Shown here: in pieces, positions 10,372 to 20,318 of the stretch
Layout of the letters: each line of letters begins with the position of its first letter
How positions within the stretch are numbered: the first letter of the stretch is position 1
Origin: Rachicladosporium sp. CCFEE 5018
Lineage: Eukaryota > Ascomycota > Dothideomycetes > Cladosporiales > Cladosporiaceae
Assembly (NCBI GenBank): GCA_002077045.2
Contig: KZ111142.1
Coordinates: 1,962,705-1,991,632 of the forward strand
DNA length: 28,928 bases
Direction: 5' to 3'
Made by a program: the position numbers and the translations under genes
Notes under the pieces: model-generated
The model's database searches: none
Told to the model about the DNA's origin: nothing
What the model saw: only the letters and a program-made list of their open reading frames with translations

Positions 10372-11339
10372 CTCTATGGCAGTGTTGGAGAACGGATGAT
10401 AGGTAGGAGAAAGATTGCGACGCAAGAAAACTTTGGTATGAAGCCAAGATGAACCCGACTGCATGATAGCTCAGGCATGGATGGGATACTTAACAAGGTA
10501 GCATGAACTCTGCTCGCACCTGGCCGATGGCGTGTGAACGAGGCTGGTAGTGTCGTGTGGAAAGACTGAGTTGACGCCATCCGCGACCATCCTACATTCG
10601 ATGGCAATTCGAGTCTACTGTATGCATTGGCAGAGCCTCTTGGGTGAGAAGCGAGTCTTGGAGTACGGCAGACCAATGGCTATCTGCCTTTTGGTCGGCA
10701 CGCCATCGATCCCCACCAGCACGTTATGAGTTCGCTGTGCGTGTAGACCCGCCGACATTGATCAGCAAGCCAGCAATAAGGGCGATATTCGGGTGAAGGC
10801 CGCACTCTTCGTCGGCGTTTCTATATATTCGCCTCGAGATTCCTCAAGGACACTGTTGCCGGACGTAACGCTCCCGTCGTCGTGCTTGCTTTTGATCGCG
10901 TAGGCATGCGGGTCATGTCAACGAGTGATTCCAGTGGCTGATGGCGACAGCAGGAGCTGTGGAGTATCGCGGCCTATGGCCGAAAGCATCCATACAGCGG
11001 ACTCAACGGCAACTGCTGCCGACAGCTTGCAGTGATAGACCCGTGGTGCAGTACTGAAGACGTCCATCGGTGCATGAACAAAATAGGGTGCAAGAGCAGG
11101 GGGAAGGGACAGACTTTGCGTCCATTTCTTACCGTAAGCGCCAAGCGCCAGGATGTTGTACGTGTGCATGCACACGCGATGCTATGATGGACGATTTGGC
11201 GGATGCAGCGCGATATCTGCAGGATCAGGTGGAACCGCAAAGAACAGAACTGAGAAGTTGTGCTGATGAGAAACAAGAGTTCCGAGGCGGCAGCAGGCCG
11301 CGTCTGACACCCATTCTCCGCTGACACACTGCCTCCTAT
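10372..11339. other. Intergenic region, no gene recognised
   Basis: A 968-bp interval between the permease start and the alcohol dehydrogenase stop, both on the minus strand. It holds the permease promoter; a TATATA run lies at 10822-10827, about 450 bp upstream of the permease ATG. Short frames here lack family features. Confidence 0.45.
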
Positions 11340-12672
11340 CTAAACCTTCATCACCAGGCGACCCTTCAGATGCGGGTTCATATACATCTCAGGCAATTTC
11401 GGCATGTCGTTGAATGCGACCGTCGTAATGAAGGACTGCACGCCATGTTCGGCGACGAGTGCTAGCATCTCTACCAGCAGCTCCTTGTTTGCTACAAGGC
11501 TTCCCTTGATGGTCAACTCACTGAAGACGAGCTGAAAGGCGTCGAATTGCAGCAGACCGTCCAGTTCGGGAGAGGGTAGACCAACTGCAACGAGTGTGCC
11601 GCGAAGTCTTAGGATGCTCAGCGCCCACTGATTTGCAGACAATCGATCAGTGCACACAATGACAGCGGACACTCACCCGAGGCCGGCCCATTTCTTAACA
11701 TCCGCAACCGCGTTCTCGTCATTGATGTCTACGACGTAATCGGCACGGAGTTTCTCAGGCAGATTGGTGGCAAGCTCACGTCCCTCTGGCCTGTTGTCGA
11801 TTGCCACAACCGGATGGCCAAGGGCTTTGAGAAACTGTACGCAAAGCTGTCCGAGTCTGCCCTGAGTCAGCTGAATCCAGTCCGCGATCAGATCGAGCTA
11901 TGCTGGAACTAAACCGCCGATACCGACCACCGCCACAGGCTCGCCAGACTTTGTTGCTGCGCCCGCAATAGCGCCCCATACAGTTGACTAGCTGGTGGTC
12001 AGTCATCGCGTCGACCACTTCAGGACGGACCCTCCACTCACGCCAGCACACATCAACGGAGCTGCCTGCTCGAACGATACGCTCTCCGGTAAGACTGCAG
12101 CTTGCTCTGCATCCGCCACCGCATACTCGGCGAATCCACCGTCATGGGATAGACCAGCCATCTGCTTCGCTTCACACATGCGGATGTCAGGTTTCCCGGC
12201 ACTGTCTTTCCAAACACGGCAACCATCACATTTTCCACAGGCGTGCTTGAATAGCAGCATGCCGACACGCTGGCCGATCTTGAAGTTACGTGCTGCACTT
12301 TTGCCCACAGCAGCGACCGTCCCGACAGGCTCGTGGCATCCAGTCAAGGGTGTCGGTGACTTGTAGACTCCTTGGTATACTTGATAGTCTGTGTGACTAT
12401 AGTATGGATCGAAGCATTAGTGTACTGATCAGTCTTTCGAACCAAGTCGGATGTAACGCAAGAAGGGTACGCACCAAAAGCCTGCAGCTGCGATCTTGAT
12501 CAAGATTTCGTGGTCGTTAATACTTGGCACTGGTACTGTTTGGAACTCGTACGGCTTGTTGTACTGTTCGGGTACTCAATGTCAGCACACCATCGTGCAT
12601 ATCAGAGGCAGCACTGCAACCTACCGCGACCAGCCTAGCTGCTCGCATTGTCTCAGGTACACTTGAAGCCAT
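11340..12672 (-). pseudogene. Zinc-dependent alcohol dehydrogenase with one in-frame TGA
   Basis: Five minus-strand exons: 12672-12625, 12563-12475, 12396-12042, 11987-11910 and 11861-11340; introns are 61, 78, 54 and 48 bp. Conceptually this is 363 codons, the usual length of a microbial zinc ADH. Visible features are catalytic-zinc ligands Cys46 in GFCHTD and His66-Glu67, structural-zinc cysteines 98, 101, 104 and 119 (ACGKCDGC...C), a third catalytic-zinc Cys in PLMCAG, the Rossmann motif VGIGGLG, and the standard C-terminus HLKGRLVMKV. Codon 253 is TGA (11673-11675): the frame reads KKWAGLG, stop, VSAVIVCTDRLS, and stays in register on both sides. The donor of intron 4 is GTTCCA, unlike the GTGAGT/GTAAGT-type donors nearby. 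The enzyme would oxidise primary or secondary alcohols with NAD. It is either a young pseudogene, a readthrough gene or a sequence error. The N-terminal 252 residues alone lack the end of the cofactor domain and are unlikely to be active. Confidence 0.8.
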
Positions 12673-12764
12673 GTCGATTGCGTGTCTGTGGAAAATAGAC
12701 TCAAGATGGAGCGTGCGGAGTGAAGAGTGAGTTATGTGCTTGGTCTAAAGCGACATTCCGGATC

Positions 12765-13269
12765 TTATCTGGACTGATACTTTTCTTGTCCACTGCCTTC
12801 CGACAATGCCTCGCTAATGCCCATACGTAGCAATCCTACCATCACACCGTCGTGGAAAGGTTCGTATGCATACTGCTTGGTAGACACAGTCGCTAACGCC
12901 TGCATGATAGCTGGCACTTGCTCATACACGGCCGCATCCACGTCGATAAGACTGGCAAAAGCTACTGGCCGACGCCTTCGGATCGAGACACCAGTTTCCC
13001 GTCGTCCGCTTTGATCAAGTCAAATCATACTAGCCGTCTTAGCAGCTGCACGTCACTCGCTACGAAGGAGGATCCGTGCGGACGCGCTACAGCGTTGCGC
13101 CGCAGCTGATCCTCATAACCAGCACTACGAGAGGGGCTTGAGATGACTTGACTAGTGGACGGTCGCTCTGATCGCTCACATGTGCCGAGGGGAGGATGCT
13201 CTATGTAGCTCCATCCACGCTCTTGGCTTCGCTCCCAGTACCGTCATTCGGTCCGAGGTGGTACAGGCC
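12765..13269 (-). pseudogene. Possible decayed coding region (unknown family)
   Basis: Minus-strand reading shows a 72-codon open stretch (13243-13028) containing RYWERSQERGWSYIE, YEDQLRRNAVARPHGSSF and ASDVQLLRRLV. A TGA (13025-13027) interrupts it, the same frame then continues FDLIKADDGKLVSRSEGV, and a TAG follows (12962-12964). A frame shifted by one or two nucleotides then continues FASLIDVDAAVYEQVPAIMQ and QYAYEPFHDGVMVGLLRMGI, ending at a TAA (12765-12767). These segments have protein-like composition and codon use, and join naturally if the stop and the shift are ignored. No GT-AG pair repairs both defects in phase. I do not recognise the family. Random open frames of this length are not rare, so the call is tentative. 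The region lies 93 bp upstream of the alcohol dehydrogenase start, on the same strand. Confidence 0.3.
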
Positions 13270-15033
13270 GCATCATATCATCCGTGAGCTGGCTTGAGGA
13301 CCTTAGAATTATCCATCCACGTCTTGCTTAACGAGCAAAAGCTGTCACCGGTGATCAGCCGAACCCGACCAAGAACATTTTGCCAAGGAATGCTTGGGTC
13401 GCCGCGGTCGATTTGCAAAGGCACGATTCTTACAAACAAGGAGAGAAAGCGCAACTTCCGAATTGGGCGAGACAGCTTCGACTGTTCCGTCAGCCCATCC
13501 TATTGGGCTCTAGAGTTCAGTGAACATCCGTCAGACTCGAGAGACTTGTGGTTCTCAAGAAATACGTTACCCTCGTCGTTAAGGTCGGTCAACAGGACAT
13601 CATGCGTCGTATCACGCTTTGCTTCGTCATGCCTAAGCTTCTTTAGGCAGATCCCGAATGATCTACATCCACCAGGACATCGCAGGAAATGTCTAGTCAG
13701 GGGGAGTAGCTCCCTTTACCTAAGCTGACTCATTGCCTAGCTACAAGGCGGCATCGCTGCTAGATGCCATATTGCCGGCTTGTGCTCGGCGTCGTGCATA
13801 CTCGGAACTTCCAGGAAGCTTTGACCACCGTCCCGGCAAAACGCTAATCGACCCTCACGGTGTCTTGTACGCTTCGACGTTGCGGGCTTGTCGACTCTCT
13901 CCGCGCACGGCAGCGCATTGGAACAGGAGCGGTGCTGATCAGAGCGGCACTGTCATGCCCAAGCTCTTCTGTCGAGGCATATCATGCGCTCCTCTGTGAT
14001 CTTTGCCGAGGAACCACCTGAGTTGCCCGGTGATCCAGGTGCCATCTACCGATAAGACTAGACACTGCTACCGAGATACCATGTCTGAAAGTCATTGGCT
14101 CGTGGCTGACAACCTTAGCTGCTCCTTTCACGCCTCATCTCTAGCCCGGCAGCTGGGAAGCCTGTTACAGCCGTCGACAGTAGGCCAGCATGGTTGTCTG
14201 CTCTCTCCACCTCTATGGGTATGACTCAAGTGATAACTGCCACGGTATCCTCGAGTCCAACGTCTCATCTGGCCCGTCATCCCGGTCGGGCATCAAGCCG
14301 ATGCGCATCCTCGTTGGTCTACGCCCCTGCCCCGATATGTTCCTCGTCTGTAGTGGCTCAATGCATGCAGCTAGAGTCGCCGCTACCTTCTTCTGGAGCT
14401 CTCGTAGGCGAGGCGCCAATCTTCGTGGCTCCACTCGTGCTCGTCGGCGCCGTCGCCGAACTTGCGTGCTCTTGTTGCTGCAGCTACAGATCAGTACATG
14501 CAAGACTAGGGACGAGGGCTTTCGCGAACGTTGATGGTCATACCGGCGCGATTCCCTCTAGCTATTGCTGCACGTGGTGTACATGGCTCGGAAGTGTGGA
14601 CAGCACCACCCAAACAAAGGTGAAGCCAAGCTACTTGGTGGTGATAACTGTAATTGGCGACATGGATATGCGGGCCAGATCCCCGACTCCGCGACTCAGA
14701 TTGAGAAAGCAATGCTGATAGCTGGACAGATGAAGCTACAGCGACCTTAGTGCGTGCTGACATGTTAGCTGAGCAAGCGCATGGTGACGGAGAAGTGGAC
14801 GACAGCATCCAGCATCACCTGCTGTGGAACTTGCAAAGCGAGCTGGCACTGAAGCTCAGATGATGCGCTCGGCCTACTCTATAAGTGCCGAGTCCCCAAC
14901 AGACACCATCCTTTGTTTCAGCGCACCGTTCACCTTTCAACATAGCACCTGACCCCCCCACGACTTCGATCGCAACGTAAGTAGCATTGAGCGCACGGGG
15001 CAGCTCCCACCAACAGAGACAGTAGCAGCCAAG
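13270..15033. other. Gene-poor stretch, possibly relic coding sequence
   Basis: No intact gene was found. One minus-strand frame from about 14830 to 13270 reads through about 520 codons with roughly 15 stops. Some blocks between stops look protein-like (for example MRRERSS, LRHDEAKRDTTHDVLLTDL and a 69-codon block starting DGLTEQSKLSRPIRKLRF). A random frame at this base composition would give more than 20 stops, so the deficit is modest. The right-hand 200 bp must include the promoter of the tautomerase gene. Confidence 0.3.
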
Positions 15034-15573
15034 ATGCCTTTGATCTTCATCCACTTCCCAGAGGATACCTTCTCACCAGAAAACCTCGACCTGCTCGCGA
15101 ACCAAGTCACTCGCGATGGCGAAGAGCTCGAGCACCTTCCCCTCAACGATTTTGTCCTCTCGACAACGTGGGTATACGCCAGGCCATACCCGAAACAGCA
15201 CGTGTACCACGGCGGCAAGCCTGGCGGGGAGAACTTTATCTCCATCGATATTAACGTCATCAATGTAAGTCACATGCTGAAGTGCCTACTGAAAAGCCCC
15301 AATATGTGCAAATGTTTCCCGTTGGTCTGTACAAAGGAGGTGCTGACGACGTCGGGTGTGTAGGGCGGCTACAGTGCCACGACGAAGACTGAGCTTATCA
15401 AGCGCGTCACTGCGTCGGTTGCGAAGTATGGTGATCTGCCAAAGGAAGGGCACAAGCGAGTGTTCGTGCTGATTCGGGAGGTCGCTGAGGCGAATTGGGG
15501 GTTCGATGGTGGGAACTTGAATTTGGAGCTACTGCGTGACCCGAAGACCTACGCGCATTTGCCGGCCTTGTGA
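15034..15573 (+). CDS. Tautomerase-superfamily enzyme (oxalocrotonate tautomerase-like)
   Basis: Two exons, 15034-15264 and 15364-15573, giving 146 residues; the intron is 99 bp (GTAAGT...TGTAG), the longest supported in the window. The protein starts MPLIFIHFPEDTFSPENL; the Pro after the initiator Met is the catalytic amino-terminal Pro that defines the 4-OT/cis-CaaD/MIF superfamily. The length is about twice that of a 4-OT monomer and close to cis-CaaD-type proteins or the fungal 'putative oxalocrotonate tautomerase' family. Basic and aromatic residues in VYARPYPKQHVYHGGK and the GANWGF-like segment AEANWGFDGG lie where substrate-binding residues are expected. The likely reaction is keto-enol tautomerisation or hydration of an unsaturated acid; the substrate is unknown. 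It is convergent with the Baeyer-Villiger monooxygenase gene, 133 bp apart. Confidence 0.88.
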
Positions 15574-15706
15574 GAGGACGTGCTAATGGTAATCACTCGG
15601 TGTCGTCGGAGAATGGGAGGTACTATGCTTTATGTAGGTGTTGGCATGATCCAACATCAGCTATATGCCGCTTGGGCAGCACCGATTCCATCTTCCTTTG
15701 CACCCT

Positions 15707-17538
15707 TTATTTCTCCAGATAGAACGCTAAGTCTGCCTTCGGATCGTACTCCAGCTTAGTCCTCGCGTTGCCCATGAACCGCCAACGATTGGTCTTTGAC
15801 CTGTAAACAATGTTGAAATCCTCGGGTCGTATCGCCTCGATCATCTCTCGATAAGCCAGCACACTCCCAGCCCACACCGCAGTCACCTTCCCGTCCACGC
15901 GATGATTCTTGTACCAGCTCCTGCACCCGCCACTCCAGACTAACGTCTGCATTATCTCGTCGGCGTAGGCGTTGAACTCGGCGACGGCGTCATCTTTGGG
16001 CACGACGTACTTGATATCTTCATGCGCCATCTTCCGGATCCACTGGCACATCCAATCTGCGGACCAGCCGAGGCCAGCCATCAGGGAGCCATGCCCAACC
16101 GGCGCGTTCGGTCCAGAGAACATGAAGAAGTTTGGAAATTGGGGTGCCGCGAGAGATAGGTACGAACTCGGTTCGTCCTTCCACGCGTCGGATAGTGAGA
16201 GGCCGTTCAAGCCAATCAGTGGCCATGGCGGGCGATGCGAGACGTCAAAGCCGGTCGCACAGACAATGGCATCGACTTCGTGGAGGACGCTGTCGACTGT
16301 GCGTATGCCGGTTGTCTCAATCCGTTCGATGGACTCGGAGACCAACGAAACATTGTCGCGAGTGTACGACTCGAGGTAGCCTGGTCCGGGCGTGGCTCGT
16401 CTGCAGCCGACTTCCCAGTCTGGAATCAGTCGCTTTGCGAGGTCTTCATCGTCATTCAGACGGGACTTCATCATGTCTTGTGTCGCTTGACGGCCGATCT
16501 TCTGAGCTTTCGAATTCTTGACGAACTGAGTAGGAGGTCAGCACACGTCAAGGAGTACAGCAGACCAGGACATACCATGTCAAAAGCTCGATTGCTGCCA
16601 GCCTGTATCTTCTTGCGATACTCCTTCAGCGCCTCAGGCGACTCCCTGAACGTCCGCTTCTCCGCTTCGGTGTAAAGATGCTGTGACTTGCCACCTATGA
16701 TCGCGGATCCCAGACCGGGCGTGATGTATGTCGAGTTCCGAACAAAGTTCGTGAGATGCTTGGCCTTCTCGACCAACTGAGGTACGATCTGTATGGCTGA
16801 GCTCCCATTTCCGATCACCGCGATCTTCTTGTCGGCGTAGTCGAAGTCAGCATCCCACACAACGCTGTGGCAGAGGTGGCCTTTGAAGTCATGCAATCCA
16901 GGTATACTAGGCCAGCGCCAGTGGCTCAGGAAGCCAGTCGCAGTGATCAGGACGTCGCATTCATCATTGATCACTTGGTCTCCGTGCCTCACCTGCAACT
17001 TCCACCTTCCCCTGACTTCGTCGAACTCTGCACGATCTACTCGATGACTGCATTTGACGTCCCGAGCTAGATTATGCTTCGCTACTGTGCGCTTGAAGTA
17101 CTCTAAAATCTCGCGCCCGCTTGCGTAGTATGCCGACCAGTCGGGATTGGGCTCGAAAGGGAAGGTATAGATATGGGCCGGCACGTCACAGGCGACCCCA
17201 GGATAAGTGTTCACCAACCAAGTTCCGCCGATTACGGCATTCGCTTCATAGATCGTGTGGTCCATGATGTCTTCCAGCTTGCGCTCGTGTTGTATCTTGT
17301 AGGCCAGGCCCATGGCGCTGATGCCCGCACCGATAGTGACGACTTTCAGCCGCCGTCGAGGCGTTCGCATGGGTTTGCGGTACAAAGGGATCCATTCCTT
17401 CGGCAATGGCTGACCGTAGCGTGTGAATGGCTCTGGTATTGGACCATCTGCCTCGTCCGGGATGCCATTGAGCTGTATAGTAGGATCTTGTGCCAGTAGA
17501 TCATCGGCCGAAGGCTCACTATAGTATATGCCAGCCAT
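15707..17538 (-). CDS. Baeyer-Villiger flavin monooxygenase
   Basis: Two exons, 17538-16576 and 16525-15707, giving 593 residues; the intron is 50 bp (GTATGT...CTCAG) with GTGCTGAC as branch point, and joins AFDM to FVKNSKAQ. The ATG at 17536-17538 is the first Met in frame. Domains in order: an N-terminal extension of about 60 residues; FAD-binding GAGISAMG at 70-77; the second flavin segment GGTWLVNTYPGVACDVPAH; the Baeyer-Villiger fingerprint FKGHLCHSVVW (F-x-G-x3-H-x3-W) at 218-228; NADPH-binding GNGSSAIQ at 243-250; and the late ATGFD motif. Such enzymes insert oxygen next to a ketone to give an ester or lactone, using FAD, NADPH and O2. Fungal members act in secondary metabolism (for example aflatoxin/sterigmatocystin-type pathways) and in breakdown of steroids or cyclic ketones. 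No polyketide synthase or other core biosynthetic gene lies in the window, so the pathway is open. Confidence 0.93.
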
Positions 17539-18078
17539 GACTTTGAAACCAGCGAGCAAAATCGATGACGAAAAGCCGGAGCGAGAAATGACACAATGAT
17601 ACTATACTGCAAACGTTACCATGTATGACCTACCTGCAATCCAGGGCGTACACCACTCATGATGTGTATGAAGTAGCCACGGCTGGCGGCACATATGCCT
17701 CGCCGAATAGTGCGGGGAAGAGTACATCATGGAAGTACCTCCGCTCGGACTATGCCAGATGCACTTATAGAGACTGCGCCGATAGCTTGCGTCTACCATG
17801 CACCAGGTCGCGGTGTTTTTGCAAAGTGGTCCTGATCTCGAGACATATGCCTCCAGGACCATCGGTCTCTTGCAGCTGGGAGATTCACTGAAAGTGCGAC
17901 AGACAATGTTCAGTGCGGGGGAACAACAGTAGGAAACGCAGTATCCTGATCCCAGATCGCACGTGTCAATATCGACGGAATATGAGAGGTGACATTGCTT
18001 ATTTCTCAGTGAACAGAAGGGCAACAAGCATAGTTGGCGTGATCGGAGTCGGGTAGCTTCCTGATGCCGCGGGTTTTG
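17539..18078. other. Intergenic region, no gene recognised
   Basis: A 540-bp interval upstream of the monooxygenase start. It should contain that gene's promoter. A minus-strand frame of about 140 codons across it is Cys/Ser/His/Tyr-rich and shows no domain. Confidence 0.45.
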
Positions 18079-18508
18079 CTAGCGCACGCCTTGGTCTGCA
18101 GAACTATAGTTACAGTCGAGCCATGCCGAGCGGGTCCCTGTAGGATATGTTCTGTGTAATGTCAGCGCATGTGTTGTGGAAATAGGATTGCTACATATAT
18201 GAGGCAGGTGCACGGCAGTAGCCTTGTGTCTCGGCAATGTTGCATCCTGGCGTTCCTTCCTCGGTGATGCTCGGGTGCGGTGAGCGCGAAGGCAATGTAG
18301 TATGGCGATGCATCTTCTGGCACGGTGCGCACGTTCGAAGTTGATAGTGCGACGCGGCCGAGGGTGACTCGAGATAATCGTATTCAGTATCGCGTTTAGA
18401 GCGTAAGGATGGTGTACGAGTGGATGTCATTGGGTCGTCAGGTGCGAGTCGGTGAGATACGAGTGCGGAAGCAGCGACGCAACTGACGCTTGCTGTGGCG
18501 AACGACAT
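18079..18508 (-). CDS. Possible small two-exon gene, unknown function
   Basis: Candidate exons on the minus strand are 18508-18195 and 18151-18079, giving 128 residues. The 43-bp intron has a GTAGCA donor and a strong end, GCGCTGACATTACACAG, which joins a branch-point consensus to a good acceptor; this is the main support. The protein starts MSFATASVSCVAASALVSHR, contains RSKRDTEYDYLESPSAASHY and a CAPC pair, and ends AWLDCNYSSADQGVR. It is Ser/Thr/Pro-rich with 7 cysteines. The N-terminus is only weakly hydrophobic, so secretion is doubtful. No family is recognised. It could be a lineage-specific gene or chance. Confidence 0.3.
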
Positions 18509-18862
18509 GTATGTCGATGACTCGAATATGCATGGGAGACGGCTGAGTGATCGTTGCTACTGATGACCCGGAAAGTCGCACTTGGTGAACTCCGCAAACC
18601 GCATGTATGGTATGAGTTGCAAGACTGCCATGCCGTGATCCTGTCGCCGCTTTTCGTCCTGCTAGTAACACATACTGGAGTCGCACCGCGCCAGAAAGGA
18701 TTGCCCGATGGCATTTGTAGAAGTACATTGATGAATTGTCGCAGCCGCAACTCCAACGATCCCTTGTTGCAGTCTGAAAGGCTTGTGATGTCGCAAACCT
18801 GATCATGCAAAGCGCAAGAGGCCTGTATTAGTACGCAGTCGCCTACCTCAAGCTTACAACGC
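18509..18862. other. Intergenic region, no gene recognised
   Basis: A 354-bp interval between the possible small gene and the stop codon of the RRM protein. It probably contains the 3' UTR of the latter; nothing else was identified. Confidence 0.45.
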
Positions 18863-20013
18863 CTAGTCGTAGCGACGCGGGCGCTCGTCATACTCGCGAG
18901 GTGGTGGCGCACCCGCACCGCCTGCTGGGTGACCAGCGTCACCACCGTACCTGTCGGGAGGAGGGCCGCGAGAGGCACGATCGTAGCCGCCACGGTCGCC
19001 TCCACCACGGCGGTCACCTCCATAGCGATCATCGCGCGAAGAAGCGTAGCGGTCGATACGCGGGGCATAGTCGTCGCGACGCCCAGATCCGCGGTCATCA
19101 TAGCGGTCACGGTAGCCGCCACCTCCGCCGCGCCTGTCGTCGCGCCTGCCGTAGCCTCCACGGTCGCCGCGATCCTGGGAAAAGTCAGTTGACTGAATGT
19201 AGGGGTGGCAAAGCATAATGCGTACATCGTAACGGTCGCGGTAGCCGCCTGGAGGTCCACGGCCTGGTGGACGGTCCTCGCGCTTTGGAGGGCCGAAGTA
19301 CTTTCCGGGCGTCGGGGTCCTGGGCTTCGCACGCCTCGCCTTCTCGATGCTCAGCGTCCTGCCCTCGTAGACTTCACCTTGAAGCGCTTCCTTGGCCGCG
19401 TCCGCGCCGGTCGAGTCGACCATCTTGACGAATCCGAAGCCACGGCTCTCGCGGGTATGCGGGTCGCGCATGATGTTACACTTCTCGACGGGCCCGTACT
19501 TCTCGAAGAGCGTGCTGATCTCTTCCTCAGTCAGGCGTGGGTGAATGCCGGTGACGAAGAGATTGGAGCCGGGGTTAACAGACTCGTCTTCTTGATCATC
19601 GCGGCGAGCGGGAGGTGGGCCACTGCAGCGTGTCAGTATTATTCTGAAAGTGGTCAAGTCTCAATTGACCTACCGATCGCTGCGGCCGTTGGAAGGCTCA
19701 TCACGAAGTCGGATGTCGCCATCACGATCGCCCTGAGGCGAGCGAGAGCGGTCGCGTCCATAGTCGCGCTGCTCACGGTCATCTGTGGAAGGACCCGATG
19801 TCAGCTACTGGCTATTGCCGTCATTATATAGTATACATGTTGCCTGTAGTGAGGCATGATGTTATATTCAAGCTCACTCCAGCGGTAGGTGGGATATCTC
19901 TTCGAGTATGGATCGTCGAGATCCTCGTAGGTTAGGTGACGCCGCGAATGATGCATGTACGTACCCTCGTAGGCGGCGCGCGGCTCCTGGTCGTACGTGT
20001 CCATGTCGGCCAT
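18863..20013 (-). CDS. Tra2-like RNA-binding protein (RRM plus Arg/Gly-rich tail)
   Basis: Four exons: 20013-19878, 19782-19674, 19622-19226 and 19174-18863, giving 317 residues; introns are 95, 51 and 51 bp. The N-terminus has acidic/Tyr-rich sequence and then an RS-type stretch (RDYGRDRSRSPQGDRD). One RRM runs from about 100 to 180: RNP2 is LFVTGI (103-108) and RNP1 is SRGFGFVKM (141-149). The linker PRTPTPGKYFGPPKRED matches the region after the RRM in transformer-2-type splicing regulators. The C-terminal 100 residues are RGG, YGG and DR repeats (GGGGGYRDRYDDRG, RYGGDRRGGGDRGGYDR), expected to be disordered and to bind RNA or self-associate. The likely role is pre-mRNA splicing or mRNP assembly in the nucleus. 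Intron 3 (19175-19225) is 51 nt and has no stop, so retention would add 17 residues within the tail. Confidence 0.88.
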
Positions 20014-20318
20014 GGCGGTGGTGGTGGTGGAGTGGTAAGGAGCGAGGTAGTGTAGGTAATGAGTGTACTATGGAACGTGCGCGTTGGAGCACGTGGCTGA
20101 CGTGATTGATGAAGAAGGTTGTAGTTGGTGGTGTAGGTGAGTAAGGGTGAACGCTTGCGTCGTCGCATAAGTTGTCAAGAGCTGGGAATGTAAGGACGGC
20201 CGCTAGTGACACGGGATCGTCCGTTTGCGCAGAGCCTCTGCCGTTCGACTTCACTTTTGCCGAGTCAGGCATACGCTCACTTGATTTGAACTGAAGACTT
20301 CCTCATACGGTATACACA
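20014..20318. other. Upstream region of the RRM-protein gene
   Basis: A 305-bp interval before the RRM-protein start. On the minus strand the 5' leader is C/T-rich immediately before the ATG (a run of CCACCACCACC next to 20014-20034), as often seen in highly expressed fungal genes. No other feature was seen. Confidence 0.4.

Noticed and set aside
11622..11677. GTGAGT...CAG read as an intron that would remove the TGA of the alcohol dehydrogenase
   Set aside because: The candidate intron starts at a good donor and ends at AAATCAG, but splicing would delete the conserved VSAVIVCTDRLSANQ segment and shift into a stop soon after.
14194..14718. 174-codon plus-strand frame rich in Ser, Ala and Cys
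   Set aside because: Low-complexity composition, no domain and no supporting splice signals; the minus strand of the same stretch is just as open in parts.
13270..14830. Repeat-induced point mutation as the cause of the stops
   Set aside because: Several stops could be C-to-T changes (CAG to TAG, CGA to TGA), but the stretch is not AT-enriched and no second repeat copy is present in the window.
18427..19332. 301-codon minus-strand frame rich in Ala, Thr and Val
   Set aside because: Frame shadow of the repetitive RGG-coding exon of the RRM protein; the RRM frame is the real one.
19937..19977. A 41-bp GTACGT...TACGAG intron in the first exon of the RRM protein
   Set aside because: Splicing it would shift the frame into a stop; the unspliced reading continues cleanly to the next donor.
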